Shown: positions 43,815 through 52,892 of the stretch, in pieces | Layout of the letters: each line of letters opens with the position of its first letter | Numbering within the stretch: position 1 is the stretch's first letter | Origin: CALKJP01 sp046299555 | Lineage (GTDB): Bacteria; Bacteroidota; Bacteroidia; JACCXN01 | Direction: 5' to 3' | Length of the DNA: 64,000 bases | Assembly: GCA_046299555.1 (NCBI GenBank) | Contig: JBKBHS010000002.1 | Span: 186,001 to 250,000, forward strand | Position numbers and translations under genes: made by a program | The notes under the pieces: model-generated | The model's input: only the letters and a program-made list of their open reading frames with translations | The model's database searches: none | Told to the model about the DNA's origin: nothing

Positions 43815-46472
43815 TTATAATTCGTCAAAATCTAAATTTAATTGAATTCTTTTAATATCTTCTACCGTGAGTTCTCGTTTATCATTTTTTTCTGAATTAT
43901 TAGCAGTTGTTGTGTTTTCTTCGCTTGGTAATAGTAAATTTTGTTCACTTTCTTCTACCTCATTTTTAGGATAGTCATCATCCGCAGGAAGCGACTCTAA
44001 AAGATTAATCTCTTTTATTTTGTTAGATGTTAATCGTTTGCCTTTGGCTTTGATATTTTTTATTGGTTCAAATTCGTGTATATTAATTATTTCAGGAGAT
44101 AGTTCTTTATCTTTTTGCTTTGCAAATTTTAATTCAATCATTGGATACATATCTGTTGAAACAAGCTCAAGATAAGAGCCGGGAGCATCAGAAATAAAGT
44201 TTACTTTTTTATCGGTTAATTCCGGATAAAAACGTTTTACCACATACTCTTTTTTATCGCCATCAAAATAAACAGCTGTGATAATTTTTTTAGGGTTAAA
44301 CTTTTCGATGTGTACCATATTTTCATCAAAATGGGTAGATAAGTCATAACCTGTAAGACGATATTCTCCATTTTGATTAATGGTTAAAATTTTGTCATCA
44401 GATTTAAAACTTCCGATAAAAGTTCCTCTTCCTTCGGTATTTAATCGTTGTACGGTATCATCAAACCAAATTTTTTGAGCACCCAAGGTAGAAACTCCTT
44501 GTTCTTTCTGAACAACTTTTTTTACCGGATATTTTGTTACAATATTTCCTTGTGCGTTTCTCGACTTTATGGCTAATGTTGAGAAATCAAAATCAAATTG
44601 AAGTTTTCGAACATTCGGTAATGATTTAAGATTTATTGCCACAATTTCGGCTTCACCGTTTGGATTAGCTGTAAAATAAAGCACTTTAGAGCCTTTGGTG
44701 CCTTTGGTTAAATCATACACTTTATCTCTTGTAACACCAGTAACAGCGAAGCGTTTAGCATATGTAGCTCCTTTGGGGCCGTCTTGGTATATTAAGTTAT
44801 AAATTGTACGCTCATCGTTTTTCTTAAACACATTTATATAGATGATATCTTTTCCAACAAACGCTTTTTCTGAAATTTTTGTTACCACCATTGTTCCATC
44901 TTCTCTAAATACAATTATATCATCTAAATCGGAGCAATCGCACACATATTCATCTTTTTTCATTCCATAACCGGCAAAGCCTTCTTCACGATTTACATAT
45001 AATTTTACATTTGCTGCCGCAACCTTTGTTGCAACAATGGTTTCGAATGGTTTTATTTCAGTTCTTCGTTCGCGCCCTTTTCCATATTTCTTTTTTAAGT
45101 TTTTATAATACTCTATGGTATAATCGGTAATATTATCTAAATGATGTTGTACTTCGGCAATTTCATTTTCAAGCGCTTTAATTTGTTCATCAGCTTTAAA
45201 TGAGTCGTATTTAGAAATTCGTTTAATTTTGATTTCGGTTAATTTTACGATATCATCATCCGTAATTTCTCGTTTAAAAAGTTTTTTATAAGGCTTTAAT
45301 CCATTGTTGATAGCGCTTAATACGCCTTCCCATGTTTCTTCTTCTTCTATTTTTCGATAAATACGTTTTTCAATGAATATTTTTTCGAGTGATGAAAAAT
45401 GCCACGCTTCTTCCAGCTCATTCATTTTAATTTGCAACTCTTTACGAAGTAATTCTAATGTTTGCTGTGTGGCAAATCGCAATATATCAGATACTCCTAA
45501 AAATATTGGTTTATCGTTATGAATAACACAAGCATTGGGCGAAATAGGAATTTCGCAAGCCGTAAAGGCATATAAAGCATCAATGGTTACATCGGGCGAA
45601 ACTCCGGGTTGCAAATGAATTAATATTTCTGCATTTTCGGAGGTATTATCTTCTATTTTTTTTATTTTAATTTTACCTTTTTCGTTTGCTAAAATTATGG
45701 AGTCAATTAATGATTGTGTGGTAGTTCCAAACGGAATTTCTGTTATAACAAGTGTTTTTTTATCAATTATTGAAATTTTAGCTCTTACACGTACTTTACC
45801 GCCTCTTGCACCATCGTTATAATTGGTAACATCAATCATTCCACCTGTTGGAAAATCAGGATATATAACAGGTTTTCTACCTTTTAATATATCTATGGAA
45901 GCATCTATTAATTCATTAAAGTTATGCGGTAAAATTTTACATGATAATCCAACTGCAATACCTTCTACACCTTGAGCTAACAACAGCGGAAATTTTACCG
46001 GTAAATGTATGGGTTCTTTATTTCTTCCATCGTAACTTAATCCCCATTGTGTTGTTTTGGGATTGAATAAAATTTCTAATGCTAATTTTGAAAGACGTGC
46101 TTCAATGTAACGTGGAGCTGCTGCTCCATCACCGGTTAAAATATTTCCCCAGTTCCCTTGTGTATCAATTAATAAATCTTTTTGCCCCATTTGAACCATG
46201 GCTTCTCCTATTGAGGCATCGCCATGTGGATGATATTTCATGGTATTTCCAATAATATTGGCTACCTTGTTATATCGTCCATCTTCTAATTCCCACATGG
46301 AATGTAATATTCTTCGCTGCACCGGTTTTAAGCCATCTTCCATTGCCGGTACTGCTCTTTCTAAAATTACATATGAGGCATAATCTAAAAACCAACTTTC
46401 ATACATTCCTGAAACGTGTCTAACGCCTCCATTATCATGCTGCTCTTGGTTTGTATTTTTATTCTCTTCCAT
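43815..46472 (-). CDS. parC: DNA topoisomerase IV subunit A
   Basis: An 885-residue type IIA topoisomerase A subunit, which with ParE decatenates sister chromosomes. The catalytic tyrosine is Tyr122 in GAAAPRYIEARLS, and the quinolone-resistance region includes HPHGDASIGEAM (81-92). The C-terminal half contains degenerate beta-pinwheel repeats with no canonical GyrA box (QRRGGKG), which supports ParC rather than GyrA, as does pairing with the parE-like gene upstream. The acidic/Asn-rich tail (residues 830-885) is poorly conserved. Separated from parE by a 304-bp spacer of repeat words, so it may have its own promoter. Confidence 0.92.
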   Translation of the reverse strand: MEENKNTNQEQHDNGGVRHVSGMYESWFLDYASYVILERAVPAMEDGLKPVQRRILHSMWELEDGRYNKVANIIGNTMKYHPHGDASIGEAMVQMGQKDLLIDTQGNWGNILTGDGAAAPRYIEARLSKLALEILFNPKTTQWGLSYDGRNKEPIHLPVKFPLLLAQGVEGIAVGLSCKILPHNFNELIDASIDILKGRKPVIYPDFPTGGMIDVTNYNDGARGGKVRVRAKISIIDKKTLVITEIPFGTTTQSLIDSIILANEKGKIKIKKIEDNTSENAEILIHLQPGVSPDVTIDALYAFTACEIPISPNACVIHNDKPIFLGVSDILRFATQQTLELLRKELQIKMNELEEAWHFSSLEKIFIEKRIYRKIEEEETWEGVLSAINNGLKPYKKLFKREITDDDIVKLTEIKIKRISKYDSFKADEQIKALENEIAEVQHHLDNITDYTIEYYKNLKKKYGKGRERRTEIKPFETIVATKVAAANVKLYVNREEGFAGYGMKKDEYVCDCSDLDDIIVFREDGTMVVTKISEKAFVGKDIIYINVFKKNDERTIYNLIYQDGPKGATYAKRFAVTGVTRDKVYDLTKGTKGSKVLYFTANPNGEAEIVAINLKSLPNVRKLQFDFDFSTLAIKSRNAQGNIVTKYPVKKVVQKEQGVSTLGAQKIWFDDTVQRLNTEGRGTFIGSFKSDDKILTINQNGEYRLTGYDLSTHFDENMVHIEKFNPKKIITAVYFDGDKKEYVVKRFYPELTDKKVNFISDAPGSYLELVSTDMYPMIELKFAKQKDKELSPEIINIHEFEPIKNIKAKGKRLTSNKIKEINLLESLPADDDYPKNEVEESEQNLLLPSEENTTTANNSEKNDKRELTVEDIKRIQLNLDFDEL

Positions 46473-46776
46473 TTATTTTTTTATTTATATGTCGTATTAA
46501 TGTGTTAAAGTTTTTATGTTTAAGAGTTGAAAAAGAAATTAGAAAATTGTAAATTACAAATTCGAAAATTCTTAATTCTAAAAATCTTAATTCTTATTTC
46601 AAAAATATCATTTGTCTTCTTTAGTCTGACTTCTGTTTTCTATCATCTTGATTAAACCATTAAGAGTAATTAAGTTTTACCTACTTATGACTTATGACTT
46701 ACGCCTTATACCTTTAATAAATAATTCACTCCTCACCAAATCATCAAATCAACAAATCTCCAAATCACCAAATTAG
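46473..46776. other. non-coding spacer between parE and parC built of tandem short words
   Basis: This 304-bp stretch has no reading frame of note. It contains an octamer array (46736-46775), a 7-bp repeat region (tacttatgacttatgacttacg, near 46682-46703) and AT-rich words related to aattcttaa and aaattcgaaaattc (46535-46600). No stable hairpin or clear TAnnTTTG box for parC was found on the minus strand. Confidence 0.7.
46736..46775. repeat. octamer array, five units of YCAAATCA
   Basis: Units are ccaaatca, tcaaatca, acaaatct, ccaaatca and ccaaatta. The array ends 1 bp from the parE stop codon on the minus strand. The last two units and the following agct are identical to those of the array at 8260-8299. 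Confidence 0.75.
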
Positions 46777-48618
46777 CTACTCATTCACTACATCTTTTTC
46801 TACTTTGAGATTTTCAATAATAAATTCCTGCCTTTCAGGTGTATTTTTACCCATGTAAAATGAAAGCATTTCTTTAAAGGCCATTTCTTTACCGGCTATA
46901 ACCGGCTCTAATCGCATATCTTTTCCAATAAAATTTCTAAATTCATCGGGAGATATTTCTCCTAAGCCTTTAAAACGTGTTATTTCGGGTTTAGGGCCTA
47001 ATTTTTCAATGGCTTTTTGTCGTTCTTCTTCGTTGTAACAATAAATGGTTTCTTTTTTATTTCTTACACGAAATAGTGGTGTTTGTAAAATATATAAATG
47101 ACCGTTTTTTACTAATTCCGGAAAAAATTGTAAGAAAAATGTTATTAACAGCAAACGAATATGCATACCGTCTACATCGGCATCGGTAGCAAGTATAACA
47201 TTGTTATATCGCAAATTTTCCAAACCATCTTCAATGTTTAGTGCAGCTTGCAAAAGATTAAATTCTTCGTTTTCGTAAACAATCTTTTTAGTTAATCCGT
47301 AGCAATTAAGCGGTTTGCCTTTTAAACTAAAAACAGCTTGTGTATTTACATCGCGCACTTTTGTAATAGAACCGCTTGCAGAGTCGCCCTCACAAATAAA
47401 TAAAGATGTTTGCTGTCTTAATTCATGATTGGTATTATAATGTATTCTACAATCGCGAAGTTTTTTATTATGTAAACTAACTTTTTTTGCTCGTTCACGG
47501 GCTAATTTTTGAATTCCGGCTAATTCTTTCCTTTCTTTTTCTGATTGAATAATTCGTTTATATAGTGCTTCTGCGGTATCGGGATTTTTGTGTAAATAAT
47601 TATCTAATTCCGTTTTTAAAAAATCATTCACAAAGGCACGAATACTTTGCCCTCCCGGAGCTATTTCTTGCGAACCTAATTTGGTTTTGGTTTGCGATTC
47701 AAAAACAGGCTCCTGTACCTTTATGCTTATTGCAGCAATTATGGAACGTCTGATATCTACTGCATCAAAATCTTTTTTATAAAACTCACGAATGGTTTTT
47801 ACAAATGCTTCACGAAAGGCTAATAAATGTGTTCCCCCTTGTGTTGTATTTTGTCCATTAACAAAGCTGTAATATTCTTCGCCATAAGAATTTCCATGCG
47901 TTACGGCTACTTCAATATCATTTCCTCTTAAATGAATAATTGGATATTCAATGGTTTCACTTAATGTTTCGTTTAATAAATCCAACAATCCGTTTTCAGA
48001 ATAATAACGATTACCATTAAAATAAATAGCTAATCCCGGATTGAGATAAGCATAATTCCAAAGCATTTTATCAATATATTCCGTAACAAAACGGTAATTA
48101 ATAAATATGCTATCATCCGGTATAAACGACACTAAAGTACCATTAGGCTCTTTGGTATCTTTTAATGGCTCATCCTTTACAATGTTTCCCTTTTCAAATT
48201 CTGCTAATTTTGTTTTCCCGTCTCTAAACGATTGTACCGAAAACCATGAAGAAAGTGCATTTACAGCTTTAGTACCTACTCCATTTAATCCAACCGACTT
48301 TTTAAATGCTTGCGAATCGTATTTAGCTCCGGTATTAATTTTTGAAACACAATCAATAACTTTTCCTAATGGAATTCCTCTACCATAATCTCGCACGCTT
48401 ATTTTTTTATCCTTTAAACTAACTTCAATTTTATTGCCAAAGCCCATTACGTGTTCATCAATACAGTTATCAATTACCTCTTTAATTAAAATATAAATAC
48501 CATCATCTTGAGCTGAACCGTCTCCCAATTTACCAATGTACATTCCGGGACGTAAACGAATGTGTTCTTTCCAATCGAGCGAACGAATGCTGTCGTCTGA
48601 ATAATTCACTTCTGCCAT
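46777..48618 (-). CDS. parE: DNA topoisomerase IV subunit B
   Basis: A 613-residue GHKL ATPase/TOPRIM subunit that drives ParC. Visible features are RLRPGMYIG (22-30), the ATP-site DNCIDEH (about 49-55) and GRGIPLG, the [14 protein letters not shown] lid, then TOPRIM motifs CEGDSASG (about 406-413) and [13 protein letters not shown]. The shorter length versus GyrB (no C-terminal insertion) and the neighbouring parC make ParE the better name. The Tyr-rich GHKL stretch and [10 protein letters not shown] (TKTKLG) are conserved. The first ATG at 48618 suits the family N terminus. Confidence 0.93.
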   Translation of the reverse strand: MAEVNYSDDSIRSLDWKEHIRLRPGMYIGKLGDGSAQDDGIYILIKEVIDNCIDEHVMGFGNKIEVSLKDKKISVRDYGRGIPLGKVIDCVSKINTGAKYDSQAFKKSVGLNGVGTKAVNALSSWFSVQSFRDGKTKLAEFEKGNIVKDEPLKDTKEPNGTLVSFIPDDSIFINYRFVTEYIDKMLWNYAYLNPGLAIYFNGNRYYSENGLLDLLNETLSETIEYPIIHLRGNDIEVAVTHGNSYGEEYYSFVNGQNTTQGGTHLLAFREAFVKTIREFYKKDFDAVDIRRSIIAAISIKVQEPVFESQTKTKLGSQEIAPGGQSIRAFVNDFLKTELDNYLHKNPDTAEALYKRIIQSEKERKELAGIQKLARERAKKVSLHNKKLRDCRIHYNTNHELRQQTSLFICEGDSASGSITKVRDVNTQAVFSLKGKPLNCYGLTKKIVYENEEFNLLQAALNIEDGLENLRYNNVILATDADVDGMHIRLLLITFFLQFFPELVKNGHLYILQTPLFRVRNKKETIYCYNEEERQKAIEKLGPKPEITRFKGLGEISPDEFRNFIGKDMRLEPVIAGKEMAFKEMLSFYMGKNTPERQEFIIENLKVEKDVVNE

Positions 48619-48935
48619 AATTTTCCTTTATTAATAATGGATTGTAAATTTACTAATAATGAAAAGCCTTACGGAGCAAGGAAAAAGTAGTTTTCAACAA
48701 ATTTTTAAACCTATAAATATTTCATTTTTAGATAATTAATTTCGTTTTAATGAATTTATTTTTATTATACTTTGTAAGCCAAAATATTAACTTATAAATT
48801 TAAGCGATTGAAAAATTAATCTCCATAATCCATTTTTAATATTCAACTTTAAAATTATCTGATATTAATAAATCCATAAAAACATTTTCTTAGGAGCATT
48901 ATTTGCTATTTTTACCGCTTCAAATTAATAAGAGT
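48619..48935. other. divergent spacer between parE and the acyl-CoA carboxylase gene
   Basis: A 317-bp AT-rich spacer that should hold both promoters. A TATTTTTA box (48907-48914), one base from TAnnTTTG, lies 22 bp before the carboxylase ATG. On the parE side only weak matches occur. No hairpin, repeat array or small reading frame stands out. Confidence 0.5.
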
Positions 48936-50564
48936 ATGAATTTAGAATTTAATAAAAACGAAGATAAAATGAAGCTCCTAATTTCAAACATGGAGCGAAA
49001 ATTAGAAAAAATATACGAAGGCGGAGGGAAAAAACGCATAGAAAAACTACATGCCGAAGGTAAATTATCAGCACGTGAAAGAATTGATTATTTATTAGAT
49101 AAAGATAGCCCTCGCATTGAAATTGGCGCATTTGCAGGAGATGATATGTATGCCGAACATGGAGGCTGCCCTGCCGGAGGTGTTGTAGTAATGATTGGTT
49201 ATGTTAGCGGACGCCAATGCATTGTGGTTGCAAATGATGCAACAGTAAAAGCAGGCGCTTGGTTTCCAATAACCGGCAAAAAGAATTTACGTGCTCAGGA
49301 AATTGCCATGGAAAACCGCTTACCAATTATTTACCTGGTAGATAGTGCCGGTGTTTATTTACCAATGCAAGATGAAATTTTTCCGGATAAAGAACATTTT
49401 GGTAGAATTTTTCGAAATAATGCCATTATGTCGAGCATGGGAATAACTCAAATTGCTGCGGTTATGGGTAGCTGTGTTGCCGGAGGTGCATATTTACCAA
49501 TTATGAGTGATGAAGCCTTAATTGTTGATAAAACAGGGACAATTTTTTTAGCAGGTTCATACCTTGTAAAAGCCGCCATTGGCGAGGATATTGATAACGA
49601 AAAATTAGGCGGAGCTACCACTCATTGTGAAATTTCAGGAGTAACCGATTACAAATGCAAAGATGATTATGACTGTTTAGATAGAATTAAACGGATAATG
49701 AGCAAATTGGGAGATTTTGAAAAAGCCGGGTTTAATCGCGAAACACCTGCCCCTCCTAAATTAGATGAAAAAGAAATTTTAGGTTTAATACCTGATAGTC
49801 GCGAAAAACCATATGATATGCGCGAAATTATAAAACGATTGGTGGATAACTCAGAATTAGATGAATATAAAGAATTGTACGGACAAACCATCATTTGCGG
49901 TTATGCACGAATTGATGGTTGGGCTGTAGGTATAGTAGCTAATCAACGCAGTATCGTAAAAAGTAAAAAAGGCGAAATACAAATGGGCGGTGTAATTTAC
50001 AACGACTCAGCCGATAAAGCAGCCCGATTTATTATGAATTGTAATCAGAAAAAAATACCATTGGTGTTTTTACAAGATGTTACGGGATTTATGGTAGGGT
50101 CTCGCTCAGAGCATGCCGGAATTATAAAAGATGGAGCAAAATTAGTTAATGCTATGTCGAATTCAGTAGTTCCCAAATTTACTGTTATCATTGGGAATTC
50201 TTATGGCGCAGGTAATTATGCTATGTGTGGTAAAGCCTACGACCCACGTTTAATTGTTGGTTGGCCAACCGCACAAATAGCTGTTATGGGAGGTGCTCAA
50301 GCCGCAAAAGTATTGGTTCAAATAGAGGTAGCATCCTTAAAGTCCAAAGGAGAGGAAATAACTCCGGAAAGAGAAAGCGAATTATTTAATAAAATTAAAG
50401 AACGATACGATAAACAAACTACGCCATATTATGCAGCTGCTCGATTATGGATGGATGCTATAATAAATCCTCTTGATACCCGAAAGGTTATTTCTATGGG
50501 AATAGAAATGGCTAATCATGCACCTATTACTAAAGCCTATAATGTGGGAGTATTACAAACTTGA
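48936..50564 (+). CDS. acyl-CoA carboxylase beta (carboxyltransferase) subunit, methylcrotonyl-CoA type
   Basis: A 542-residue carboxyltransferase subunit that moves carboxyl from biotin to an acyl-CoA. Family motifs are KLSARERIDYLLD (about 43-55), GGCPAGGVV near 77, AVMGSCVAGGAYLPIMSDE (about 174-192) and, in the C-terminal half, GFMVGSRSE and GNSYGAGNYAMCG. These favour the methylcrotonyl/geranyl-CoA branch over propionyl-CoA carboxylase, but the substrate is not certain. The frame is open from 48903, yet the ATG at 48936 follows a promoter-like TATTTTTA box and gives the usual length. No biotin carboxylase alpha subunit is adjacent, so the partner is encoded elsewhere. Confidence 0.9.
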   Translation: MNLEFNKNEDKMKLLISNMERKLEKIYEGGGKKRIEKLHAEGKLSARERIDYLLDKDSPRIEIGAFAGDDMYAEHGGCPAGGVVVMIGYVSGRQCIVVANDATVKAGAWFPITGKKNLRAQEIAMENRLPIIYLVDSAGVYLPMQDEIFPDKEHFGRIFRNNAIMSSMGITQIAAVMGSCVAGGAYLPIMSDEALIVDKTGTIFLAGSYLVKAAIGEDIDNEKLGGATTHCEISGVTDYKCKDDYDCLDRIKRIMSKLGDFEKAGFNRETPAPPKLDEKEILGLIPDSREKPYDMREIIKRLVDNSELDEYKELYGQTIICGYARIDGWAVGIVANQRSIVKSKKGEIQMGGVIYNDSADKAARFIMNCNQKKIPLVFLQDVTGFMVGSRSEHAGIIKDGAKLVNAMSNSVVPKFTVIIGNSYGAGNYAMCGKAYDPRLIVGWPTAQIAVMGGAQAAKVLVQIEVASLKSKGEEITPERESELFNKIKERYDKQTTPYYAAARLWMDAIINPLDTRKVISMGIEMANHAPITKAYNVGVLQT

Positions 50565-50678
50565 TTAAAACTAACTACCGATTCATAAAAAAAAATTGTA
50601 CTTTAAATAAAAAATAACAAGAAGCGTTAAAAAAATATTTATTTTGGCAGTGAATTTTAAAAAATAAAATCAAATAAA

Positions 50679-51527
50679 ATGACAAAGTTTAATTATTTAT
50701 TAGCTATCGCCATTTCAAGCAGTGTTTTATTTAGCTCTTGCGGTAATGAAGAAGTAGAAAACCACAACACAACCGAAACTACCAATGAAGCTGTTGAAGC
50801 TGAAACAGCTTTTATTTTACCATCACCGCTTCAGGTTGCATCCATTTTCAAAAACTCGGGGATGGAATATGTTGCAGGGATTGGAAATGATTTTAAAAAT
50901 GAAAGTAAATACACTACCAATGTTTCTAAATTTATTGCATTGGGTGTTTACAGTGGCGATTTAGCATATTACGCACTAAACAAACAAAAGCAAGAGGCTA
51001 TTAACTGCCTAAATACCATTCGAAAAATTTCAGGAGGAGTTGGACTCGAGACTGTATTTGGCAATAAAGAATTATTAGAAAGTTTTGAAAAAAATATTGA
51101 CAATGAAGATTCGCTTGCTTACGTAATTGCTGAAATTCAAATGGAATTAGACAGTTATCTTGCCGATAACGAATTGAATCATTTATCATCTGTAATATTT
51201 GCTTCGGCTTGGGTAGAAAGTATGTATTTAGGGTCTAAATCAACCAATGATAAAAACAAAACATCTATTGGTAATCAGCTAAGTCAACAATATTTAATTT
51301 TAGGCAATTTAACTAAAGCATTAAATAAAGCAGCACAAGTTAATGCCGGTTTTTCTCCATTAGCAGCTGAAATTTCGGCTATTAATGATTTATTCAATTC
51401 ATTTGAATATCTTAAAAACAAAGATACAGAAGAAGTTACCTCTACCATTAAAGATGAAGAATTAGTAAAACTTACTTCAAAAATAGAGGAGGTAAGAAAA
51501 AAATTAATTGAGGGTTCTATTTCATAA
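50679..51527 (+). CDS. hypothetical lipoprotein, alpha-helical
   Basis: A 282-residue predicted lipoprotein with signal MTKFNYLLAIAISSSVLFSSC (lipobox FSSC, Cys21) followed by an acidic, Thr-rich linker of about 30 residues. The remainder reads as amphipathic helices, with a repeat-like organisation around SGDLAYYALNKQKQEAINCLNTI and LSQQYLILGNLTKALNKAAQ, reminiscent of TPR-type solenoids without a clear consensus. I recognise no named family; similar helical lipoproteins exist in other Bacteroidota. The next gene starts 18 bp after the stop, so the two are probably co-transcribed. Confidence 0.8.
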   Translation: MTKFNYLLAIAISSSVLFSSCGNEEVENHNTTETTNEAVEAETAFILPSPLQVASIFKNSGMEYVAGIGNDFKNESKYTTNVSKFIALGVYSGDLAYYALNKQKQEAINCLNTIRKISGGVGLETVFGNKELLESFEKNIDNEDSLAYVIAEIQMELDSYLADNELNHLSSVIFASAWVESMYLGSKSTNDKNKTSIGNQLSQQYLILGNLTKALNKAAQVNAGFSPLAAEISAINDLFNSFEYLKNKDTEEVTSTIKDEELVKLTSKIEEVRKKLIEGSIS

Positions 51528-51545
51528 TTTTAAAAAAAGAATAAT

Positions 51546-52007
51546 ATGTTAAAGAAATTGTTATATACTCTAATTTTAGCAGCAGTTACATTAGTTTCTG
51601 TTGACGTAAATGCACAATGCAAATCAAAAGAAATAACTAAAGGATGTAAGAAAAATCTCGAAGCTTATAAATATTCAGGTTCTGCTGTTACGGATATTGT
51701 TGTAGATAATAAACCCAAAAAATACGAAGTTGAATTTACCGCCTATCAAGGCCAAAAATATCGCCTTATTTTTTGTTCATCTGGTAATGTAGAGGGTATT
51801 CAATTAAATATTTTTGATAAGCCTAAAACGTTAAAATCGAGAAAAAAAGTTTATGACAATTCTCAAGGAATTGAAGGTAATTTTTGGGTATTTGAAACTA
51901 CCCAACATGGAAATTACTATATTGAATATGATGTACCGGCTGGAAAAAGCGATGAAAATAAACAAGCTTGCGTAGTTTTAGTAGTTGGCTATCAAAACAT
52001 AAAATAA
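51546..52007 (+). CDS. hypothetical secreted protein
   Basis: A 153-residue protein with a signal peptide (LLYTLILAAVTLVSVDVNAQ, cleavage after NAQ about residue 23). The mature domain has four cysteines (CKSKE, GCKKN, IFCSSG, QACVV) and a jelly-roll-like beta pattern: YEVEFTAYQGQKYRLIFCSS, FWVFETTQHGNYYIEYDV. This alternation is like PPC-type extracellular beta domains, but no specific family can be claimed. It follows the helical lipoprotein by 18 bp and is terminated by the hairpin at 52029-52060, so these two genes form one transcription unit. Confidence 0.8.
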   Translation: MLKKLLYTLILAAVTLVSVDVNAQCKSKEITKGCKKNLEAYKYSGSAVTDIVVDNKPKKYEVEFTAYQGQKYRLIFCSSGNVEGIQLNIFDKPKTLKSRKKVYDNSQGIEGNFWVFETTQHGNYYIEYDVPAGKSDENKQACVVLVVGYQNIK

Positions 52008-52028
52008 CATATTTTATTTAATTATATA

Positions 52029-52060
52029 AAAAAGAGGGGAAAAATTCCTCTCTTTTTATT
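52029..52060 (+). terminator. intrinsic terminator
   Basis: A 12-bp stem with one G-U pair (aaaaagagggga, loop aaaat, tcctctcttttt) then a T-rich tail. The tail runs directly into the TATTTTTG promoter box of the next gene. Confidence 0.88.
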
Positions 52061-52064
52061 TTTG
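52057..52064 (+). promoter_or_regulatory. -7 box TATTTTTG of the HEAT-repeat gene
   Basis: TATTTTTG matches TAnnTTTG and begins within the T-run of the preceding terminator, 17 bp before the ATG at 52081. The predicted leader is only about ten bases. Confidence 0.55.
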
Positions 52065-52080
52065 CATAAAAAATAAAAAC

Positions 52081-52638
52081 ATGAGTTCAACAAATAAACT
52101 AATTCAGGAGCAGATAAAAGAATTAGATTCCAATAATCCGAAAAATATAATTACCGCCATTGAAAAACTAAGAGAAATTGGCGATGAAAGCGTTATACGT
52201 CCCATTATAAAAGTATTAGTAAATCATCCCTTAGAAGAAGTTAAAAATGCAGCATCGCATTTTTTATTTGATTTAAAAGACCCCAATGTACTTCCTACAC
52301 TTATTTCTGAAATTCAAAATCCCGACAATAAAGAATTTCAACGTATTTTAGTATCTGCCTGCTGGGAATCATCTATCAACTGCAGTGCTTACTTGCCATT
52401 TTTTGTTGATTTGGCAATTATTTCAGATTACATGATTTGTCTCGAATGCCTTACTGTAATCGAAAACATGGAAGGACCATTCGATACAAATGAATTAAAT
52501 ATTGCAATCGAAAAAATAAAAAATGCCGTTGACGAAGACGAAGAAGGAAAGTATGAACTACTAAATAGTATTTGGGAAGTTTTAGTTGATTTTAGAGGTA
52601 CCATGAACGAAGATTCATATACATTTTCAGACAATTAA
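52081..52638 (+). CDS. HEAT-repeat domain protein
   Basis: A 185-residue cytoplasmic protein made of antiparallel helix pairs. The first about 110 residues show HEAT-type repeats (AIEKLREIGDESVIRPIIKVL, AASHFLFDLKDPNVLPTLISEI). The C terminus is acidic (DEDEEGKYE) and ends DSYTFSDN. Such proteins are protein-interaction scaffolds, and no catalytic residue is seen. It stands alone between its own promoter and a 147-bp AT-rich spacer leading to the small reading frame upstream of olsF. Confidence 0.84.
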   Translation: MSSTNKLIQEQIKELDSNNPKNIITAIEKLREIGDESVIRPIIKVLVNHPLEEVKNAASHFLFDLKDPNVLPTLISEIQNPDNKEFQRILVSACWESSINCSAYLPFFVDLAIISDYMICLECLTVIENMEGPFDTNELNIAIEKIKNAVDEDEEGKYELLNSIWEVLVDFRGTMNEDSYTFSDN

Positions 52639-52785
52639 ACCCCTATTCTACTTTATTTATGTAAATAAACTTAAACAATAATTAGGCAAACTAATTTTCG
52701 GCTAATTTCATTTTAATAAAATACTCTCTTTACAAATACTTAATATACTTAGAGTTAATTTACTCGTTAAAATTATTGTTAATAA

Positions 52786-52878
52786 ATGCTAAGTAGATTT
52801 TTTTCACTATTTACTATTTTAATTGCTACCTTTACTTTTGTGTTACTGTGGAAATGGTTTGACGAAAAAACTGTATAA
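52786..52878 (+). CDS. possible 30-residue single-span membrane peptide upstream of olsF
   Basis: A 30-codon frame (ATG to TAA) ends 14 bp before the olsF start. It would encode a short Arg-containing N terminus, a hydrophobic segment of about 17 residues (FTILIATFTFVLL) and an aromatic-charged end (WKWFDEK), which looks like one membrane helix. T-rich DNA easily mimics such peptides, and a candidate TACTTTTG box (52833-52840) lies inside it, so it may be untranslated leader instead. Confidence 0.33.
   Translation: MLSRFFSLFTILIATFTFVLLWKWFDEKTV
52833..52840 (+). promoter_or_regulatory. possible -7 box TACTTTTG for olsF
   Basis: TACTTTTG matches TAnnTTTG 52 bp before the olsF ATG. It overlaps the small reading frame at 52786-52878, so only one of the two is likely to be as proposed. 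Confidence 0.35.
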
Positions 52879-52892
52879 GGTAATAAGCAATT

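Noticed and set aside
48903..48935. Upstream start (48903) for the acyl-CoA carboxylase beta gene
   Set aside because: It overlaps the likely promoter box, and the ATG at 48936 gives the usual length and N terminus.
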